This document shows, piece by piece, positions 61,896-64,000 of a stretch of 64,000 nt of DNA. The notes below the pieces were generated by a model, which was not told the origin of the DNA, searched no databases, and saw only the letters and a list, made by a program, of their open reading frames with translations. How positions within the stretch are numbered: position 1 is the first letter of the stretch; each line of letters begins with the position of its first letter. The position numbers and the translations under genes were made by a program. Source of the stretch: Flavivirga jejuensis (GTDB lineage Bacteria; Bacteroidota; Bacteroidia; Flavobacteriales; Flavobacteriaceae); NCBI RefSeq assembly GCF_030540765.1, contig NZ_JAUOEL010000001.1, forward strand, positions 806,001 to 870,000. The letters run 5' to 3'.

Positions 61896-64000
61896 TTAAA
61901 ATGATACTTTAAGAGAAACACCGTATGTTCTTTGTGAAGGATTGGTTGAAAACTCACCAAATTCACTCGCTAAATCACTACCAAATGTCGATATTTCAGG
62001 ATCTACATATGGGTTATCATCAGGTGTCCACAAAAATAAATTTTTACCGTAAGCAGTAATAGAAGCTCTTGAAATTCCTAATTGATCTACGAGAGAAGAA
62101 GGTATTCTATATGATAGAGACAAATCTCTTAATCTTATGAAGCTTCTATCAACTACATGATTCACCTCTGTAGAGCCATTATTAGAGCTACTATAGAAAC
62201 CTGTTACATTTTCAAAAGTAATAGGCGTAGTATTTTCAGAGTATGTATCATCTCCATTATCTACAACAGTATTAGGAACTATAAAGGGATTTCTATCATT
62301 GTAAGTTGTTAATATAGAATTACCAGTGAATCCAAGTAATCTACCGGTGTATGTATACATTTTACCACCTTCTTTCCAGTCAAAATTAAAAGATAAGCTT
62401 AAGTTTTTATAGGTTAATGTATTCTTTAATCCCATTATGAAATCTCTTTGTGAATTTCCTATATCTACTTCATCAGTAGTTTGGGTTGGAATCCCCGTTG
62501 TAGGATTAACTATTACCTGACCTGCATCATTAGTTAAAGGAACACGAGTTTTAAATACCCCAAGAGGTTTACCTTTTTCTGCATAAAAGTTAACAGCAAA
62601 TGCGCTGTTTATTAAAATTTCATCTAAACCTTCAGCTATACCTGTCACTTCATTTTCGTTTTTTGTAAATGTATAACCTACTTCCCAAGTGAAATTATTT
62701 CCTTTTACAGGGTAACCACTAACAGCAAGTTCTACACCTTTATTGTTTAAATCGATAAAGTTTCCAGTTAAACTTGCATAACCTGTAGACCTAGGTAGTG
62801 GGCGGCTTATAATAACGCCTTCAGTATCTTTGTTATAGTAAGCAAAGTCAATATTAACTCTACTGTTAAATAAACTTATTTCTGTACCGAATTCATATTC
62901 ATCAGTAATTTCAGGTTTTAAGTTTGGATTTCCGATAATACCACTTAATTCAAAAGCATTTTGCCCTCCAATAGGGAATAATATCTGCCCAAAACCACCA
63001 CTATTAACGGCAGGAATAAGTGCATTTTCAGTATTATATGGACCTGTATCTTTAGCAACTCTTGCAACTGCAGCTCTTAGCTTTACACTATGTTGACTAT
63101 TGTCTATAACAATAGCACTTAAACCAGCAGAAGGGTAAAAGAAAGAATTGTTTTCTACAGGTAATGTAGACGACCAGTCATTTCTACCTGTTAGAGTTAA
63201 AAAGAATCTGTTTTTATAGCCTACAGTAGCAGAGCCAAAAACACCATAAGTTCTTCTTAGAGAATTATTTTGAGTTACTATTGGTCTTCCAGCGGTATTA
63301 GATAACTCATAAAAATTAGGAACACTTAAATCAGTAATCTGGACTCTTGAAAAATCAGTAGAACGCTCATTGTAGTTTAAACCTAAAGAAGCATCAACAG
63401 TTAAGTCCTCAGTTATACTATTATCGTAGTCCAAGGTGAAAAATGTATCGTATTCTTTTCTAAGTGTTTTTGATTCAGTAACACCACCAGCATTTGTTGT
63501 TGCTCCTAAAAGAGCATTTGGAGAATCCGGAGAATAATTAATTATAGCTCCAAAACTTTTGTTACTAGTATTGGTTATATCTCCACCAAATTGAACAGTA
63601 GCACTTAAGTTTTCTACTATTGAATAATTTAGATTAACATTTCCATAGAAACGATTACTTTTTAAATTATTACCATTTTCATTGATAGTCCAATAAGGGT
63701 TTCTTGAATATGGCGTGTAAAAATTATCATTACTATTAAATATGTTATTGTTATAATCAGCTAAATCAACTAAACTAACATCTCTAGGGATTTGAATTAT
63801 TTCTTGTATCAATACTTCACCTTCACCAGCGTTATCTCCTTGACCTGTATTAACAACATTTTGATCTCTTTCAACATAATTTGCTGAAACATTTAATCTA
63901 AACTTTTCAGAAGAAAGACCTCCTGATGCGTTTATAACACGTCTACTGAATGCATCTGCATCAGTTGGAATGATACCGTCACTATCTGTATTGGTAAAAC
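61896..64000 (-). CDS. SusC/RagA family TonB-linked outer-membrane protein, C-terminal part
   Basis: The frame is open from the stop at 61896 to the right edge and continues beyond; the internal TTG at 63812 is not a start. The visible 700 residues are beta-barrel (DKSFGAIINYSPDSPNALLG, FFLTLTGRNDWSSTLPVENN, TYGKNLFLWTPDDNPYVDPE-type strands) ending YGVSLKVSF. The plug, TonB box and carboxypeptidase-like domain would lie outside. It imports nutrients with energy from TonB, together with the SusD partner. The operon order SusC-SusD-two lipoproteins is usual for such loci. Confidence 0.95.
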   Translation of the reverse strand, partial: FTNTDSDGIIPTDADAFSRRVINASGGLSSEKFRLNVSANYVERDQNVVNTGQGDNAGEGEVLIQEIIQIPRDVSLVDLADYNNNIFNSNDNFYTPYSRNPYWTINENGNNLKSNRFYGNVNLNYSIVENLSATVQFGGDITNTSNKSFGAIINYSPDSPNALLGATTNAGGVTESKTLRKEYDTFFTLDYDNSITEDLTVDASLGLNYNERSTDFSRVQITDLSVPNFYELSNTAGRPIVTQNNSLRRTYGVFGSATVGYKNRFFLTLTGRNDWSSTLPVENNSFFYPSAGLSAIVIDNSQHSVKLRAAVARVAKDTGPYNTENALIPAVNSGGFGQILFPIGGQNAFELSGIIGNPNLKPEITDEYEFGTEISLFNSRVNIDFAYYNKDTEGVIISRPLPRSTGYASLTGNFIDLNNKGVELAVSGYPVKGNNFTWEVGYTFTKNENEVTGIAEGLDEILINSAFAVNFYAEKGKPLGVFKTRVPLTNDAGQVIVNPTTGIPTQTTDEVDIGNSQRDFIMGLKNTLTYKNLSLSFNFDWKEGGKMYTYTGRLLGFTGNSILTTYNDRNPFIVPNTVVDNGDDTYSENTTPITFENVTGFYSSSNNGSTEVNHVVDRSFIRLRDLSLSYRIPSSLVDQLGISRASITAYGKNLFLWTPDDNPYVDPEISTFGSDLASEFGEFSTNPSQRTYGVSLKVSF

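Noticed and set aside
63812-64000. Start codon at 63812 for the SusC-like gene
   Set aside because: The codon is an internal TTG, and the frame is open and beta-barrel-like upstream to the window edge.

Overview
The window looks like chromosomal DNA of a marine-type member of the Flavobacteriaceae (Bacteroidota). The base composition is AT-rich. Three secreted proteins end in type IX secretion sorting tails, there is a SusC/SusD outer-membrane locus, and several genes are preceded by the Bacteroidota promoter -7 box TAnnTTTG. The housekeeping genes (gcvP, purE/purK, hpt-adk, obgE, mpl, radC, rarA, rlmB) read as ordinary flavobacterial versions. No rRNA, tRNA, CRISPR array, transposase, integrase or prophage gene was seen.

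Layout. 0-5 kb: the tail of a DNA/RNA non-specific endonuclease, a BspA-type leucine-rich surface protein, a glycosyltransferase, and a secreted protein with an S74 intramolecular-chaperone domain. 5-10.3 kb: a glycan or acyl-chain modification group (NodB-type deacetylase, FkbH-like protein with an N-terminal cysteine cluster, TylF-type methyltransferase, another methyltransferase, KAS III-like condensing enzyme). 10.4-15 kb: gcvP, a UbiA-like membrane protein, and an ECF sigma factor with a small zinc-type anti-sigma candidate. 15.1-18 kb: a five-gene operon led by a GbsR/MarR-type regulator, with two matching palindromic operators. 18.2-23 kb: a GlxA-type AraC regulator, small cytoplasmic proteins, an M3 peptidase and a candidate small RNA. 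23.2-27.3 kb: purine and nucleotide genes, including an in-frame hypoxanthine phosphoribosyltransferase/adenylate kinase fusion, then obgE. 27.5-38.3 kb: lipoproteins, an M64 peptidase, a DoxX protein, a 2040-residue alpha-2-macroglobulin and a TPR protein. 38.5-41.3 kb: mpl and an unusual membrane protein with two ExbD-like segments.

41.4-47.3 kb is accessory and decayed. It holds a structured-RNA candidate in front of a small zinc-ribbon ORF, at least five gene fossils (including a truncated TetR and duplicated tails of a PaiB-like gene), an amidase, and a translationally coupled PaiB-like pair. 47.4-59.1 kb returns to core genes: radC, a deacetylase-like protein with a YjjG-like phosphatase, a three-gene cell-envelope operon, rarA, rhomboid, a SNF2 helicase and rlmB. 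59.2-64 kb is a SusC/SusD-type nutrient uptake locus that runs off the right edge.

Scattered repeats are a recurring theme. A mobile-looking family with ends GGCTGTCTAAAAAGTG occurs three times. A short GAGCGCAGTCGAA palindromic family occurs at many intergenic sites and also inside the alpha-2-macroglobulin gene, where copies are read through in frame. The strongest leads for something undescribed are the duplicated operator of the GbsR operon, the mutually exclusive RNA pairing at 41.67-41.84 kb, the promoter-terminator unit at 22.94-23.03 kb, the in-frame repeat insertions, and the double ExbD-like membrane protein.
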